Assembly: GCF_000718325.1 (NCBI RefSeq)
Contig: NZ_JOFV01000011.1
Span: 1-64,000, forward strand
Direction of reading: 5' to 3'
DNA from: Oerskovia turbata
Lineage (GTDB): Bacteria; Actinomycetota; Actinomycetes; Actinomycetales; Cellulomonadaceae
Length of the DNA stretch: 64,000 nt
Part shown: one piece after another, positions 46,706-55,828 of the stretch
Layout: each line of letters begins with the position of its first letter
Numbering within the stretch: position 1 is the first letter of the stretch
Notes under the pieces: model-generated
Databases searched by the model: none
What the model was told of the DNA's origin: nothing
Seen by the model: only the letters and a program-made list of their open reading frames with translations
Made by a program: the position numbers and the translations under genes

Positions 46706-48007
46706 TCATGCCGATGGCACCACCCTCGTCAGGCCTGCGATGACCCGGTCGACGACGTCGCCACCGCGGGGTTCGTAGCAGTCGGACAGCAGCTTGAGGA
46801 CGAAGCGCATGACGAGCGGCCGGGGCAGCCCGTACTTCGTGCACAGCCGCATGATCTCGGGGTGCTCGATGAGCCGCACGAAGTACCGGCCGAGCGTGTA
46901 GTAGCCCCCCAGGTCGCGGCGCATGATCTCGGGGTACGTCGCGAGCGTGCGCTCGCGGGCGGCGTCGGTGCTACGGGCCCGGGACTGGGCGACGACGTCC
47001 GCGGCGACGCGCGCGGCCTGCATCGCGTACGCGATGCCCTCGCCGTTGAAGGGGCTGACCATGCCGCCCGAGTCGCCCACGAGCACGACGCCGCGCGAGT
47101 AGAGGGGCTTGCGGTTGAAGCCCATGGGCAGCGCGGCACCGCGCACGGGGCCGAGCTGGTTCTCCGGCGTGAACTCCCACTCGGCGGGGGCGTTGGCCAT
47201 CCACCTGGCGAACAGGTCCTTGTAGTCCACGTTCGCGGCGGACTGGCGGGCGGGGGTCGAGTTGACCGACCCGAGGCCGACGTTCGCGGTGCCGTCGCCG
47301 AGCGCGAAGATCCAGCCGTAGCCGGGCAGCAGGTTCGACCTCCCGGCCGGCCCGTCCCACAGCTCGAGGTGCGACTCCATCCAGGCGTCGTCGTGCCGCG
47401 GGGTCTTGAAGTAGGTGCGGACGGCGACCCCCATGGGGCGGTCCTGGCGCTTCTCGAGGCCGAGCGCGAGCGCGAAGCGGGACGAGACGCCGTCGGCCGC
47501 GATGACGACCGGGGCGCGCAGCTCGTGCTCGTCGCCCGCGCGGCGACCGTTCTCGTCGAGGGGGCGGGCCGTGACGCCCACGACCCGGCCGGTGCGCTCG
47601 TCGAGGAGCGGGCCGGTCACGTTGGTGCGCTCGAGGAGCTTGGCGCCCGTGCGCTGCGCGTGCTCGGCGAGGGTCTGGTCGAGGTTCATGCGGGAGCGCG
47701 CGAGCCCGTAGGAGGGGTACGCCTTGAGCTCGGGCCAGGGCAGCTCCCACCGGCGACCGCTCGCGACGACGCGCAGGCCCTTGTTGCGGATCCAGCCGTC
47801 CTCGGCACGCGTGGGGACGCCCATGCGGACGAGCTCGCCCACGGCGCGCGGCGTGAGGCCGTCGCCGCAGATCTTGTCCCGGGGGAACGAGGCCTTCTCG
47901 AGGAGGAGGACGCTCAGCCCGGCGGCGGCGCAGTAGTGGGCCGCGGTGGCACCGGCGGGTCCGGCACCCACGACGATGACGTCGGCGTCATCGGTCCGCT
48001 CACGCAC
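46706..48007 (-). CDS. menJ: Menaquinone/geranylgeranyl reductase (MenJ-type flavoprotein)
   Basis: 433 aa from GTG 48007 (GAGGTGAG upstream). FAD-binding GAGPAG (14-19), then the CGDGLTPRAV motif typical of geranylgeranyl reductases, and the second FAD motif VLVGDSGGMVSPFNGEGI. MenJ saturates one isoprene unit of menaquinone in mycobacteria. Its place between nuoA and menG strongly favours this over a chlorophyll- or archaeal-lipid-type role. A CRP-type site lies upstream. Confidence 0.88.
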   Translation of the reverse strand: MRERTDDADVIVVGAGPAGATAAHYCAAAGLSVLLLEKASFPRDKICGDGLTPRAVGELVRMGVPTRAEDGWIRNKGLRVVASGRRWELPWPELKAYPSYGLARSRMNLDQTLAEHAQRTGAKLLERTNVTGPLLDERTGRVVGVTARPLDENGRRAGDEHELRAPVVIAADGVSSRFALALGLEKRQDRPMGVAVRTYFKTPRHDDAWMESHLELWDGPAGRSNLLPGYGWIFALGDGTANVGLGSVNSTPARQSAANVDYKDLFARWMANAPAEWEFTPENQLGPVRGAALPMGFNRKPLYSRGVVLVGDSGGMVSPFNGEGIAYAMQAARVAADVVAQSRARSTDAARERTLATYPEIMRRDLGGYYTLGRYFVRLIEHPEIMRLCTKYGLPRPLVMRFVLKLLSDCYEPRGGDVVDRVIAGLTRVVPSA

Positions 48008-48050
48008 GTTCTCACCTCGCTCCGCCCTAGGGCACGCCTCAGGAAGACCC

Positions 48051-48068
48051 TTGTGAAGTCGCTCACAA
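48051..48068. promoter_or_regulatory. CRP/GlxR-type binding site upstream of menJ
   Basis: TTGTGA-AGTCGC-TCACAA is a perfect inverted repeat containing the full CRP consensus TGTGA-N6-TCACA. Its centre is 52 bp from GTG 48007. A possible -10 (TAGGGC, minus strand 48029-48024) would put the site near -42, where CRP acts as a class II activator. In corynebacteria GlxR uses this consensus for respiratory genes. Confidence 0.6.
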
Positions 48069-48088
48069 TGGACGTCGCCACTCTAGCC

Positions 48089-48129
48089 ACACATGCTCGC
48101 GAATGTGTAGCAAGGCAACCCTTCCTTGC
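48089..48129. promoter_or_regulatory. Two further inverted repeats in the menJ-menG spacer
   Basis: ACACAT-N8-ATGTGT (48089-48094 / 48103-48108) and GCAAGG-N8-CCTTGC (48110-48115 / 48124-48129) lie side by side with the same spacing. Both could be regulator sites upstream of menJ. No regulator can be assigned. Confidence 0.35.
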
Positions 48130-48169
48130 GCGACGAACGCCCTGCTCGCAGAGGCAGGCGGGCAGCACG

Positions 48170-48208
48170 GAGCGAGGTGCGCCCCGCGTGTCGGGGCGCA
48201 CCTCGCTC
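48170..48208. terminator. Perfect 17-bp hairpin after menG
   Basis: GAGCGAGGTGCGCCCCG pairs completely with 48192-48208 around a 5-nt loop (CGTGT). It begins 12 bp after the menG stop on the minus strand and should end menG transcription before menJ. Confidence 0.85.
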
Positions 48209-48219
48209 GGTCGGTCGTG

Positions 48220-48924
48220 TCAGACGGGACGGATCCCGCGGTGCAGCGCGACGAGGCCGCCGCTGAGGTTCCGGTACGCGACGCCCTCCCAGCCTGCGTC
48301 GAGCATGAGGTGCGCGAGCTCGGGCTGCGTGGGCCAGGTCCTGATGGACTCGACGAGGTACTCGTACGACCCCTTCTCCTTGGTCACGGCCCCCGCCACG
48401 ACCGGCAGCATCCGCATGAAGACGTCGGTGTAGAGCACGCGGAACGGCTTCCACGTCGGCTCCGAGAACTCGCACACGACCAGGCGCCCGCCCGGGCGTG
48501 TCACACGCAGCATCTCGCGCAGGGCGGCGCTCGTGTCCACGACGTTGCGCAGACCGAACGAGATCGTCACGGCGTCGAACGACGCGTCGGCGAAGGGCAG
48601 CGCCGTGGCGTCCCCCGCGACGAAGGGCAGGTCGGGGCGTCGGCGCTTGCCGACCTGGAGCATGCCGACCGAGAAGTCGCACGGCACGACCTCGACGCCC
48701 TCGTCCGCGAACGGCTCGCTCGACGTGCCCGTCCCGGCCGCGAGGTCCAGGACACGCTCGCCCGGCAGCGCCGCGACCGCGTCGACCGTGTGCCTGCGCC
48801 ACCGCCGGTCCTGCCCCAGGGAGATGAGGTCGTTCGTGAGGTCGTAGCGACGGGCGATCCCGTCGAACATGGAGGCGACCTCGGTGGGCTTCTTGTCCAG
48901 GCTGGCTCGCGACATGCCGCCCAT
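48220..48924 (-). CDS. menG: Demethylmenaquinone methyltransferase
   Basis: 234 aa from ATG 48924; ATG 48915 is the alternative. It is a UbiE/MenG-family SAM methyltransferase: [23 protein letters not shown] motif [13 protein letters not shown], and FGLRNVVD. It methylates demethylmenaquinone in the last common step. The upstream start is preferred because TAGGCG lies seven bases before it, as in leaderless genes nearby. It diverges from menF with only 24 bp between starts. Confidence 0.93.
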   Translation of the reverse strand: MGGMSRASLDKKPTEVASMFDGIARRYDLTNDLISLGQDRRWRRHTVDAVAALPGERVLDLAAGTGTSSEPFADEGVEVVPCDFSVGMLQVGKRRRPDLPFVAGDATALPFADASFDAVTISFGLRNVVDTSAALREMLRVTRPGGRLVVCEFSEPTWKPFRVLYTDVFMRMLPVVAGAVTKEKGSYEYLVESIRTWPTQPELAHLMLDAGWEGVAYRNLSGGLVALHRGIRPV

Positions 48925-48931
48925 CGTTTCA

Positions 48932-48941
48932 CGCCTACGCT
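48932..48941. promoter_or_regulatory. Overlapping divergent -10 elements of menG and menF
   Basis: The ten bases CGCCTACGCT hold TACGCT (48936-48941) for menF on the plus strand and TAGGCG (48937-48932) for menG on the minus strand. Each ends seven bases before its start codon, so both messages would be leaderless and RNA polymerase could not start both at once. Confidence 0.5.
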
Positions 48942-48948
48942 GGAGGCG

Positions 48949-50352
48949 ATGACTGAGCACTCCCACCTCCCGGCAGGCCCCGACGACCTCGGCACCGCCC
49001 CGGCAGGGTCCCCCCGCACCGGCTCCCCCGGCTCGCCCGCCGTCCCGCGCCTCGTCGTGCGCACGACGAGGTTGCCCGACGGGCTGCCGGACGACCTCAC
49101 CGCACTGACCGACCTCCTGCCCGACGCCCGACCGCTCGCCTGGGTGCGGCGCGGCGACGGGATCGTCGGCTGGGGCGAGACCCTCCGCGTCGAGTCGTGG
49201 GGCCCGGGTCGTTTCGCCGACGCCGAGGAGGCCTGGCAGGAGCTCCTGGGGTCCGCCGTCGTGCACGACGAGGTGTCCCTGCCGGGCACCGGCCTCGTCG
49301 CGTTCGGGTCGTTCGAGTTCGACGACGCCTCGGGGACCACCGGATCCGCCCGCCCGGGCGGCACGATCGTCGTCCCCCGGGTCGTCGTCGGACGCCGCGG
49401 CGGCACGGCCTGGGTCACGACCGTCGCGCGGGGCGACACCCTGCCCGACGACGTCGCGTCCGTCCTCGACCCGACCCACCGCACACCCGTGGTCGGGCCG
49501 GGACGGGTCACCACGGTCGACGGGTCGCTCAGCGCGCAGGACTGGACCGCGGTCGTCGCCGAGGGAGTCGACCGCATCCGCCGGGGCGACCTCGAGAAGG
49601 TCGTGCTCGCACGGGACGTGATCGCGACCGCCGAGCGGCCCGTGGACCCCCGCTGGATGCTCGGACGTCTCGCGACCGCGTACGACGCGTGCTGGACGTT
49701 CTCGGTCGGCGGCATGGTCGGCGCGACCCCCGAGCTGCTCGTGCGCAGCGAGAAAGGTCTCGTGACCTCGCGCGTGCTGGCCGGAACGATCCGCCGGTCG
49801 GGCGGCGCCGAGGCCGACGACGACTCGCTGCTGCGCGCCGCCCACCTGGCCCGCTCGTCCAAGGACCTCGAGGAGCACGAGTACGCGGTCGCGTCGGTCG
49901 CCGACGCGCTCGCCCCCTTCTGCTCGTCCATGAACGTCCCCGACGCGCCGTTCGTGCTGCACCTGCCCAACGTGCTGCACCTGGCCTCCGACGTCACGGG
50001 GGTGCTCGTGGCCGGGGCCGACGGGCGCCCGGCACCCACGAGCCTGGCGCTCGCGGCCGCGCTGCACCCCTCGGCCGCGGTGTGCGGGACGCCGACCCTC
50101 GCGGCCCGCGACCTCATCCGGGAGATCGAGGGCATGGACCGTGCCCGCTACGCCGCGCCCGTGGGGTGGTTCGGCGCGGACGGCGACGGCGAGTGGGGCA
50201 TCGCGCTGCGCTCGGCCGAGCTGTCGGCCCGGGACCCGCACCACGTGCGCCTCTTCGCGGGCTGCGGCATCGTCGCGGCCTCCGACCCCGCGGCCGAGCT
50301 CGCGGAGTCCGAGGCCAAGCTCGAACCCATGCGGTACGCGCTCGGGGAGTGA
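48949..50352 (+). CDS. menF: Isochorismate synthase
   Basis: 467 aa from ATG 48949. Chorismate-binding family: catalytic core [60 protein letters not shown] and the C-terminal [24 protein letters not shown]. It turns chorismate into isochorismate, the first committed menaquinone step. Residues 1-35 are disordered. With no siderophore genes nearby, the menaquinone role is favoured over EntC. GGAGG lies two bases from the ATG, too close for a normal ribosome site. Confidence 0.92.
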   Translation: MTEHSHLPAGPDDLGTAPAGSPRTGSPGSPAVPRLVVRTTRLPDGLPDDLTALTDLLPDARPLAWVRRGDGIVGWGETLRVESWGPGRFADAEEAWQELLGSAVVHDEVSLPGTGLVAFGSFEFDDASGTTGSARPGGTIVVPRVVVGRRGGTAWVTTVARGDTLPDDVASVLDPTHRTPVVGPGRVTTVDGSLSAQDWTAVVAEGVDRIRRGDLEKVVLARDVIATAERPVDPRWMLGRLATAYDACWTFSVGGMVGATPELLVRSEKGLVTSRVLAGTIRRSGGAEADDDSLLRAAHLARSSKDLEEHEYAVASVADALAPFCSSMNVPDAPFVLHLPNVLHLASDVTGVLVAGADGRPAPTSLALAAALHPSAAVCGTPTLAARDLIREIEGMDRARYAAPVGWFGADGDGEWGIALRSAELSARDPHHVRLFAGCGIVAASDPAAELAESEAKLEPMRYALGE

Positions 50353-50381
50353 GACGGGCGTCCGCACGGTGGACGCGTCTC
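50351..50381. terminator. Hairpin at the menF stop
   Basis: GAGAC-GG-GCGTCC pairs with GGACGC-GTCTC, with a two-base bulge, directly at the menF stop codon. No T-tract. Confidence 0.5.
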
Positions 50382-50489
50382 CACCGTTGGAACGGCGCCA
50401 GGACGCCGGACTCCACCCGTGGTTTCGTGAAGTACGCGACGGATCGACCGTTCGACGGACAGGTCTCGGAAGTGGCCGGTCCCGCCTGT

Positions 50490-50495
50490 TAAGTT
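50490..50495 (+). promoter_or_regulatory. -10 hexamer TAAGTT, leaderless type
   Basis: It ends six bases before GTG 50502, and no Shine-Dalgarno sequence intervenes. Confidence 0.4.
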
Positions 50496-50501
50496 CACCC
50501 G

Positions 50502-51062
50502 GTGACCGACGCGACGACGATGACTCTGGCCCCCACGCAAAGCGACGTCGCCGTACGCCGCGCCACGACCGCAGACCGTGAGGACCTCTGGCTCCTCGTC
50601 GTCCGCCTCCAGCCGGACGCACCGGACCGGGCCACGCACGACCGCGTCGTCGGGCCCCTGCTGCGGGCGCTCGACACCCTGCTGCTGGTCGCCGAGGACT
50701 CGACGGGCGTCGTCGGCTATCTCCTGGCCAGCCAGCGCCTGACGTTCACGGCCAACGGCGCGGTCGTCGAGATCGACGAGATCGCCGTCGACCCCGCGGC
50801 CGACCGTACGACCGTCGCCGGACAGCTCGTCGCCGCCGTCGAGGCCTGGGGCCAGGAGTTCCGGGCCACGCGCGTGACGCTCGCCGACGTCCTGCCCCGC
50901 GAGGTGGCCGACGCGCTCGGGTACACGACCACCGAGGTGCGCTCGACCAAGACGCTCGCGCTGCTCGACGCCGACCCCCTGCTCACGTCCCCCTGGGACG
51001 GTCCCGCCGTGATCGCCGCCCCGACGCCGGACGACGAGGCGCTACCGGTCCGCGACCAGTAG
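50502..51062 (+). CDS. GNAT-family acetyltransferase
   Basis: 186 aa, GTG 50502. The GNAT pattern runs [19 protein letters not shown], then [49 protein letters not shown], and the strand-helix [25 protein letters not shown]. Acetyl-CoA would bind after IAVDP. The canonical Q/RxxGxG/A is weak (RTTVAG), so activity is likely but the substrate is unknown. It stands alone between menF and the HtrA gene. Confidence 0.75.
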   Translation: MTDATTMTLAPTQSDVAVRRATTADREDLWLLVVRLQPDAPDRATHDRVVGPLLRALDTLLLVAEDSTGVVGYLLASQRLTFTANGAVVEIDEIAVDPAADRTTVAGQLVAAVEAWGQEFRATRVTLADVLPREVADALGYTTTEVRSTKTLALLDADPLLTSPWDGPAVIAAPTPDDEALPVRDQ

Positions 51063-51073
51063 GCCGGACGCGA

Positions 51074-51117
51074 GGATGCCCCGGTCCGTACGGCGAACCG
51101 TACGGACCGGGGCATCC
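51074..51117. terminator. Perfect 20-bp bidirectional hairpin
   Basis: GGATGCCCCGGTCCGTACGG (51074-51093) pairs completely with 51098-51117 around a CGAA tetraloop. It is 12 bp past the GNAT stop and faces the convergent HtrA gene, so it may serve both. The rest of 51118-51290 shows nothing clear. Confidence 0.88.
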
Positions 51118-51290
51118 GTGCCGAGGGGCGCCCGCAGGGGAACAGAGCCTCACCTCGGTGGTCCCGCCGGTCGACAGGGGGGAACGCGGACCGGGGGACG
51201 CTCGAAGGACCGCAGCGGCGTCGGCCGACGGCGGGCACAGGGGGGATCCCCGCCGCCACCGCCGACGCCGCCGGGCCCGGCTGTGGCGCC

Positions 51291-52856
51291 TCAGCCCTGA
51301 CCGTTGAACCAGTCGAAGGGGTTGGGCAGGTTGTTCGGGCTGGACTGGTCGGAACCGCTGCCCGGCGCCCGCTGGCCCGAGCCGTCCTGGCTCGAACCAC
51401 CCTGGTCGGAGCCCGAGCCCTGCCGGCCCGAGCCGCTCTGGTCGCCCGAGGTCGTCTCCGTCGGCTTGGCGGCGAGCGTCACGTCGACGTCGACCGTCTT
51501 GCCGTCCCGGACCAGCGTGACCTTCGCGACGTCACCGGTCGCACGCTCGCGCACGAACCCGGTGAGCGACTCGGCGCCGCTCACGGGGTTGCCGTCGATC
51601 GCGACGATCACGTCACCGGTCGTGATGCCTGCCTCGGCCGCCGGGGAGCCGTCCGAGACAGACCTGACCTCGGCGCCGCGGCGCGTGACGCCGTCGGCCG
51701 TGGCCGTCGCGTCCGTCATGCTCACGCCCAGGAACGCGTGCTCGGCCGTGCCGTTCTCGATGAGCTGCGCGCTGACGTTCTTCGCGAGGTTCACCGGGAT
51801 GGCGAAGCCCAGGCCGATCGAACCGGACTGGTTCGACGTGGTCGCGATCGACGAGGTGATGCCGATGACCTGGCCCTGCGCGTTGAACAGCGGCCCGCCG
51901 GAGTTGCCCGGGTTGATCGCGGCGTCGATCTGGATCGCGTTCGTGACCACGGTGCTGCCGCCGTCGGAGCCCGACGCGGCGACCGGGCGGTCGAGCGCGG
52001 ACACGATGCCGGTCGTGGCCGTGTTGGCCAGGCCGAGGGGGTTGCCGACGGCCAGGACCGACTCGCCCACGGTGACGTCGTCGGAGTCTCCGAACGAGGC
52101 CGGCGTGAGGTTGCTCGGCGGGTCGACCAGCTTGACCACCGCGAGGTCGGTCGTCGGGTCGAGACCCACGATCTTCGCCTCGTACAGGCGACCGTCGCTG
52201 AGAGTGACCTGGACGGTGTCGTCCTGCGCACCCTCGACGACGTGGTTGTTCGTCAGGACGTGGCCCTCGGTGTCGATCACGACGCCCGACCCCTCGCCTC
52301 CGCCGGCGGCCGTGGTGACCTGGATCGAGACGACCGACGGCGCGACGGCGCTCGTCACGGCCTGCCAGTTCGGGTTCTCCGACGTCGAGTCCGAGACCGG
52401 GACCGTCGAGCTCCCCTCGGCCTCCCCGACCGACGCGAGCGAGCTGCGGGTCGAGCCGTCGCCGTCGAGGACGCCGAGCAGCCCGGCGGTGCCGGCGCTC
52501 GCGAGGACCGCGGCCGCAGCGGCGGCGCCGACCACGGGGATCCACGTCCTGCTGCGCCTGGTCGCGGCCGGGGCGTGCTGCGGCGGCGCGTACGGCCCCT
52601 GCGCGGCGTACGGCGCGTGCTGCTGCGGCGCGGGCTGCTGGGGTGCCGGCTGCTGCGGCGCGGGCTGCGCCGGCGGCGCGGGCACGGGACCCGGGTGCGG
52701 GGCGGCGAAGTGCTGCCGCGCGGGTGCCTGCGGGGCGGGGGCAGCCGGGCTCGTCGGGGACACGGGGAGCTGCTGCGTGGGCTGCGCCTCGATGCGCTGG
52801 GTGTCGCCGTCGCGGGGAGCCTGGGGCTCGGGGACCTGCGGGGTGTTCTCGGTCAT
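51291..52856 (-). CDS. HtrA/DegP-type membrane-anchored serine protease
   Basis: 521 aa from ATG 52856, with GAGGAGGG upstream. A cytoplasmic Pro/Gln-rich tail with a PAPQQ repeat (65-80) precedes one membrane helix (about 105-130). The trypsin-like domain has its triad at His205 (TNNHVV), Asp237 (TDLAVVK) and Ser319 (GNSGGPL). One PDZ domain follows (about 365-455), then a Ser/Gly/Gln-rich tail. It degrades or refolds damaged proteins outside the membrane under envelope stress. All catalytic residues are intact. Confidence 0.95.
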   Translation of the reverse strand: MTENTPQVPEPQAPRDGDTQRIEAQPTQQLPVSPTSPAAPAPQAPARQHFAAPHPGPVPAPPAQPAPQQPAPQQPAPQQHAPYAAQGPYAPPQHAPAATRRSRTWIPVVGAAAAAAVLASAGTAGLLGVLDGDGSTRSSLASVGEAEGSSTVPVSDSTSENPNWQAVTSAVAPSVVSIQVTTAAGGGEGSGVVIDTEGHVLTNNHVVEGAQDDTVQVTLSDGRLYEAKIVGLDPTTDLAVVKLVDPPSNLTPASFGDSDDVTVGESVLAVGNPLGLANTATTGIVSALDRPVAASGSDGGSTVVTNAIQIDAAINPGNSGGPLFNAQGQVIGITSSIATTSNQSGSIGLGFAIPVNLAKNVSAQLIENGTAEHAFLGVSMTDATATADGVTRRGAEVRSVSDGSPAAEAGITTGDVIVAIDGNPVSGAESLTGFVRERATGDVAKVTLVRDGKTVDVDVTLAAKPTETTSGDQSGSGRQGSGSDQGGSSQDGSGQRAPGSGSDQSSPNNLPNPFDWFNGQG

Positions 52857-52969
52857 GGGGTGTTCCCTCCTCGTTCGTTCTGAGGACTACTTCACACCCC
52901 GGCGCTGGAACGTCCCTTGAACGTCCCTGTGAGTTCGCTGCGAGTTCCCGACGGCCCCTGGGAGGGTTC

Positions 52970-54778
52970 TCAGGCGCCCGTCCCGGCGCTGCCACGGCCG
53001 TCGCGCCCCCGTGGCAGCACGCGCCGCACGGCCTCGGCGACGTCGGCGGCGAGCGCTGCACCCTCGGCGCGTCGTCCCGCACGCTCGACGCGGACCTCGA
53101 CGACCTCGACCCCGCGGGGCACGCGCGCAAGCTCGGCCCGGAGGTCAGCGGTGTTCGTGACGAGCCGGTGGCGGACGCCGTACCCCGCGCACAGCGCTGC
53201 CAGGTCGGCACCGTGCGGCGTCGAGAACGCGCGTTCGAACGCCGTCGCCGTCTCGGGGGCGTCCTCGGCGAGCGCCCCGTACTCGAGCGTCGCGAAGATC
53301 GAGCCGCCGTCGTCGTTGACCACGACGACCTGGAGGTCTGCGGCGGGCTCGTGCGGTCCGCGCAGGAGCCCGCCCACGTCGTGCAGGAACGTGAGGTCGC
53401 CCACGACCGCGCGCGTGCGCCGGCCCGCGCGCGCCGCGGAGAGCGCGACCCCCGTCGCGGTCGCCAGCATCCCGTCGATGCCCGCGAGCCCGCGGTTGGC
53501 GAGCACGAGCGGCGAGACGTCCCAGTCGACCACGAGGTCGAGGTCGCGCACCGGGTTGCTCGACCCGACCACGAGGACGTCGTCGGGGCCCGAGGCCTGG
53601 GCGACCGCTGCCGCGACGGCGAGCGGCGTCGTCGGGCCGGGGGCGGACGACCGGTCGGCGACGACCTTGCGCGCCGCCTCCCCCGCGCCGCGCCACACGT
53701 CGAGCCAGTGCGGGTCGCCCGCCGGTCCCGACCACCACCCGGCCGGGACACCGGGCAGGATCGCGCTCGCCGAGCGCGCCGCGTCGGGCCAGGGCCCGCC
53801 CCCGGGCGCGACGACGAGCACCTCGACGTCCGCGCGCGCGAGGAGCCGCTGGACGGGGCGCGAGAGCGTGGGGCGCCCCATGACGACGACGCGCTCGACC
53901 TGCTCTCCCAGCGCGCCCAGCACGAGCCGGTGCGCCGCGATCGCGTGGCTGCCCGCGGCGGCCCCCGACGACGCCTCGGCGAGCAGGGGCCAGCCCCGCG
54001 CCTCGGCGAGGCGTCGCGCGTCCGCCCCCGCTCCGTCGCCCGCGACGAGCACGGTCGCCGGGGACGGGTCGAGCGGCCACGGCCCGACGTCGTCGCGCAC
54101 CCCCGCCACGAGGGTCCGGTCGGGAGAGACCCAGGCCTCGTCGGCACCGGACGACAGCGCTCCCAGCGACGCAGGAGGCACGAGCGGCTCACGGAACGCC
54201 ACGTTGAGGTGCACCGGGCCGGGATACCGCGAGCGGGTACCGCGGGCCGCGGCGAGCGCCCGGACGAGGACCGCACGCAGGTCCCTCAGCTCGCCCGGCC
54301 GCCCGTCCGGCGCCGGGACGTCGGCCGCCTGGCGGACCGCGGCCCCGAACAGCCCGACCTGGTCGGTCGTCTGGTTCGCCCCCGTGCCGCGCAGCTCGTG
54401 CGGCCGGTCGGCCGTGAGCAGCACGAGCGGGACCCCGGCATGGTGCGCCTCGAGCACCGCGGGGTGCAGGTTGGCGGTGGCCGTCCCGGACGTCGTCACC
54501 ACGGCGACGGGGAGCAGCCCGCCCGGTCCCTCGGTCGTCCACGACCCGCGCGAGAGCCCCAGGGCCAGGAACGCGGCGGACCGCTCGTCGATCCGCACGT
54601 GCAGCGTGAGCAGGCCCGCCGCGTCGGCCGCGGCGAGCGCGTAGGCGAGCGCAGCGCTGCGGGACCCCGGCGACACGACGACGTCGCGCACCCCGTCAGC
54701 GACGAGACCCGCGACGATCTCGCGGGCCGCCGCGACCGCAGGCGGCAGGGCCGGGCCCTCCCCGTCGGCGGCGCTCAC
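52970..54778 (-). CDS. menD: SEPHCHC synthase (MenD)
   Basis: 602 aa, GTG 54778 overlapping menC (GTGA). A ThDP enzyme joining isochorismate and 2-oxoglutarate. It has VVVSPGSRSAALAYAL near the N-terminus, the ThDP-activating Glu65 (RIDERSAAF), TSGTATANLHPAVLEAHHA, and the Mg/ThDP motif GDLTFLHD with a downstream VNDDGG. Length fits the family. Confidence 0.95.
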   Translation of the reverse strand: MSAADGEGPALPPAVAAAREIVAGLVADGVRDVVVSPGSRSAALAYALAAADAAGLLTLHVRIDERSAAFLALGLSRGSWTTEGPGGLLPVAVVTTSGTATANLHPAVLEAHHAGVPLVLLTADRPHELRGTGANQTTDQVGLFGAAVRQAADVPAPDGRPGELRDLRAVLVRALAAARGTRSRYPGPVHLNVAFREPLVPPASLGALSSGADEAWVSPDRTLVAGVRDDVGPWPLDPSPATVLVAGDGAGADARRLAEARGWPLLAEASSGAAAGSHAIAAHRLVLGALGEQVERVVVMGRPTLSRPVQRLLARADVEVLVVAPGGGPWPDAARSASAILPGVPAGWWSGPAGDPHWLDVWRGAGEAARKVVADRSSAPGPTTPLAVAAAVAQASGPDDVLVVGSSNPVRDLDLVVDWDVSPLVLANRGLAGIDGMLATATGVALSAARAGRRTRAVVGDLTFLHDVGGLLRGPHEPAADLQVVVVNDDGGSIFATLEYGALAEDAPETATAFERAFSTPHGADLAALCAGYGVRHRLVTNTADLRAELARVPRGVEVVEVRVERAGRRAEGAALAADVAEAVRRVLPRGRDGRGSAGTGA

Positions 54779-55785
54779 GCCGCCGCTCCGTCGAGGAGGG
54801 CACCCACGCGCCGGTACCGCTCGACCCACCGCTCGGCCGTGGCCCGGTCCGCGGACGCGCGCGCGAGAGCCGCCGCCGACGGCTCAGGACGCCGGACCAC
54901 GATCTCGCCGCCCACGGGCAGCAGCGGCTCGTCGACCACGTCGTACGTCAGGAGCTGGGCCGTCGCGAGACCGCACGCGAAGGGAAGCTCGGGAAGGGCC
55001 GCCGCGAGCGCCAGCCCGGCAGCCAGCCCGACCGAGGACTCGAGCGCGGACGAGACCACCACGGGCAGCCCGACCCGCTCGGCCAGGTCGAGGCATGCCC
55101 GGACCCCGCCGAGCGGCTGGACCTTGAGCACCACGACGTCCGCGGCCTCGGCCCGCAGCACCGCGAACGGGTCCTCGGCGCGGCGGATCGACTCGTCGGC
55201 GGCCACCAGGACCGACGTCGCGCGGCGCACCGCGGCGAGGTCCTCGACGCTCGCGCACGGCTGCTCGACGTACTCGAGCCCGCCGGCCGCGCGGTCGAGC
55301 AGCGGCAGTCGCCGCAGGGCCTCGTCGAGCTCCCAGCCGCCGTTGGCGTCGACCCGGATCCGGCCGCCCGGCCCCAGGGCGTCCCGGACGGCCTCGAGGC
55401 GCGCGACCTCCTGGTCGACCGGTTCGACGACGCCGCGCCCGTCGCGCTGCGCGACCTTGACCTTGGCGGTCCGGCAGCCGTCGGACGACGTCACGATGTC
55501 GTGCGCGCGCTGCGGGTCCGTCGCGGGGACCGTGACGTTGACCGGCACGCTCGCCCGGACCGGCGCCGGCCAGCCCTCGTCCGCGGCCTCCCGCGCCGCC
55601 CGCAACCACGCGCCGGACTCGGCGTCGTCGTACTCCCAGAACGGCGAGAACTCGGCCCAACCGGCCTCGCCCCGCACGAGCAGACCGTCGCGCGCGTCGA
55701 GGCCGCGGAAGCGGGTGCGCAGGGGCGTCGACCAGGCGACGAGACGAGGGCTCGGGGTCGAGAGGGACGTGGGAGGCACGGTCAC
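54775..55785 (-). CDS. menC: o-Succinylbenzoate synthase (enolase superfamily)
   Basis: 336 aa, GTG 55785. It dehydrates SHCHC to o-succinylbenzoate. The catalytic KxK is K108-V-K110, metal ligands are Asp146 (RVDANGG), Glu174 (YVEQP) and Asp197 (AADES), and the second base is Lys221 (VLKVQP). It overlaps menD, so the two are translated together. Confidence 0.94.
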   Translation of the reverse strand: MTVPPTSLSTPSPRLVAWSTPLRTRFRGLDARDGLLVRGEAGWAEFSPFWEYDDAESGAWLRAAREAADEGWPAPVRASVPVNVTVPATDPQRAHDIVTSSDGCRTAKVKVAQRDGRGVVEPVDQEVARLEAVRDALGPGGRIRVDANGGWELDEALRRLPLLDRAAGGLEYVEQPCASVEDLAAVRRATSVLVAADESIRRAEDPFAVLRAEAADVVVLKVQPLGGVRACLDLAERVGLPVVVSSALESSVGLAAGLALAAALPELPFACGLATAQLLTYDVVDEPLLPVGGEIVVRRPEPSAAALARASADRATAERWVERYRRVGALLDGAAA

Positions 55786-55828
55786 AGGCTATCTCCGTGC
55801 CGGGCCCCGGGGCGGCGCGAGCCGCGCG

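Noticed and set aside
48110..48129. DtxR/IdeR iron box upstream of menJ
   Set aside because: The repeat GCAAGG-N8-CCTTGC only loosely resembles the TTAGGTTAGGCTAACCTAA pattern; too many mismatches.
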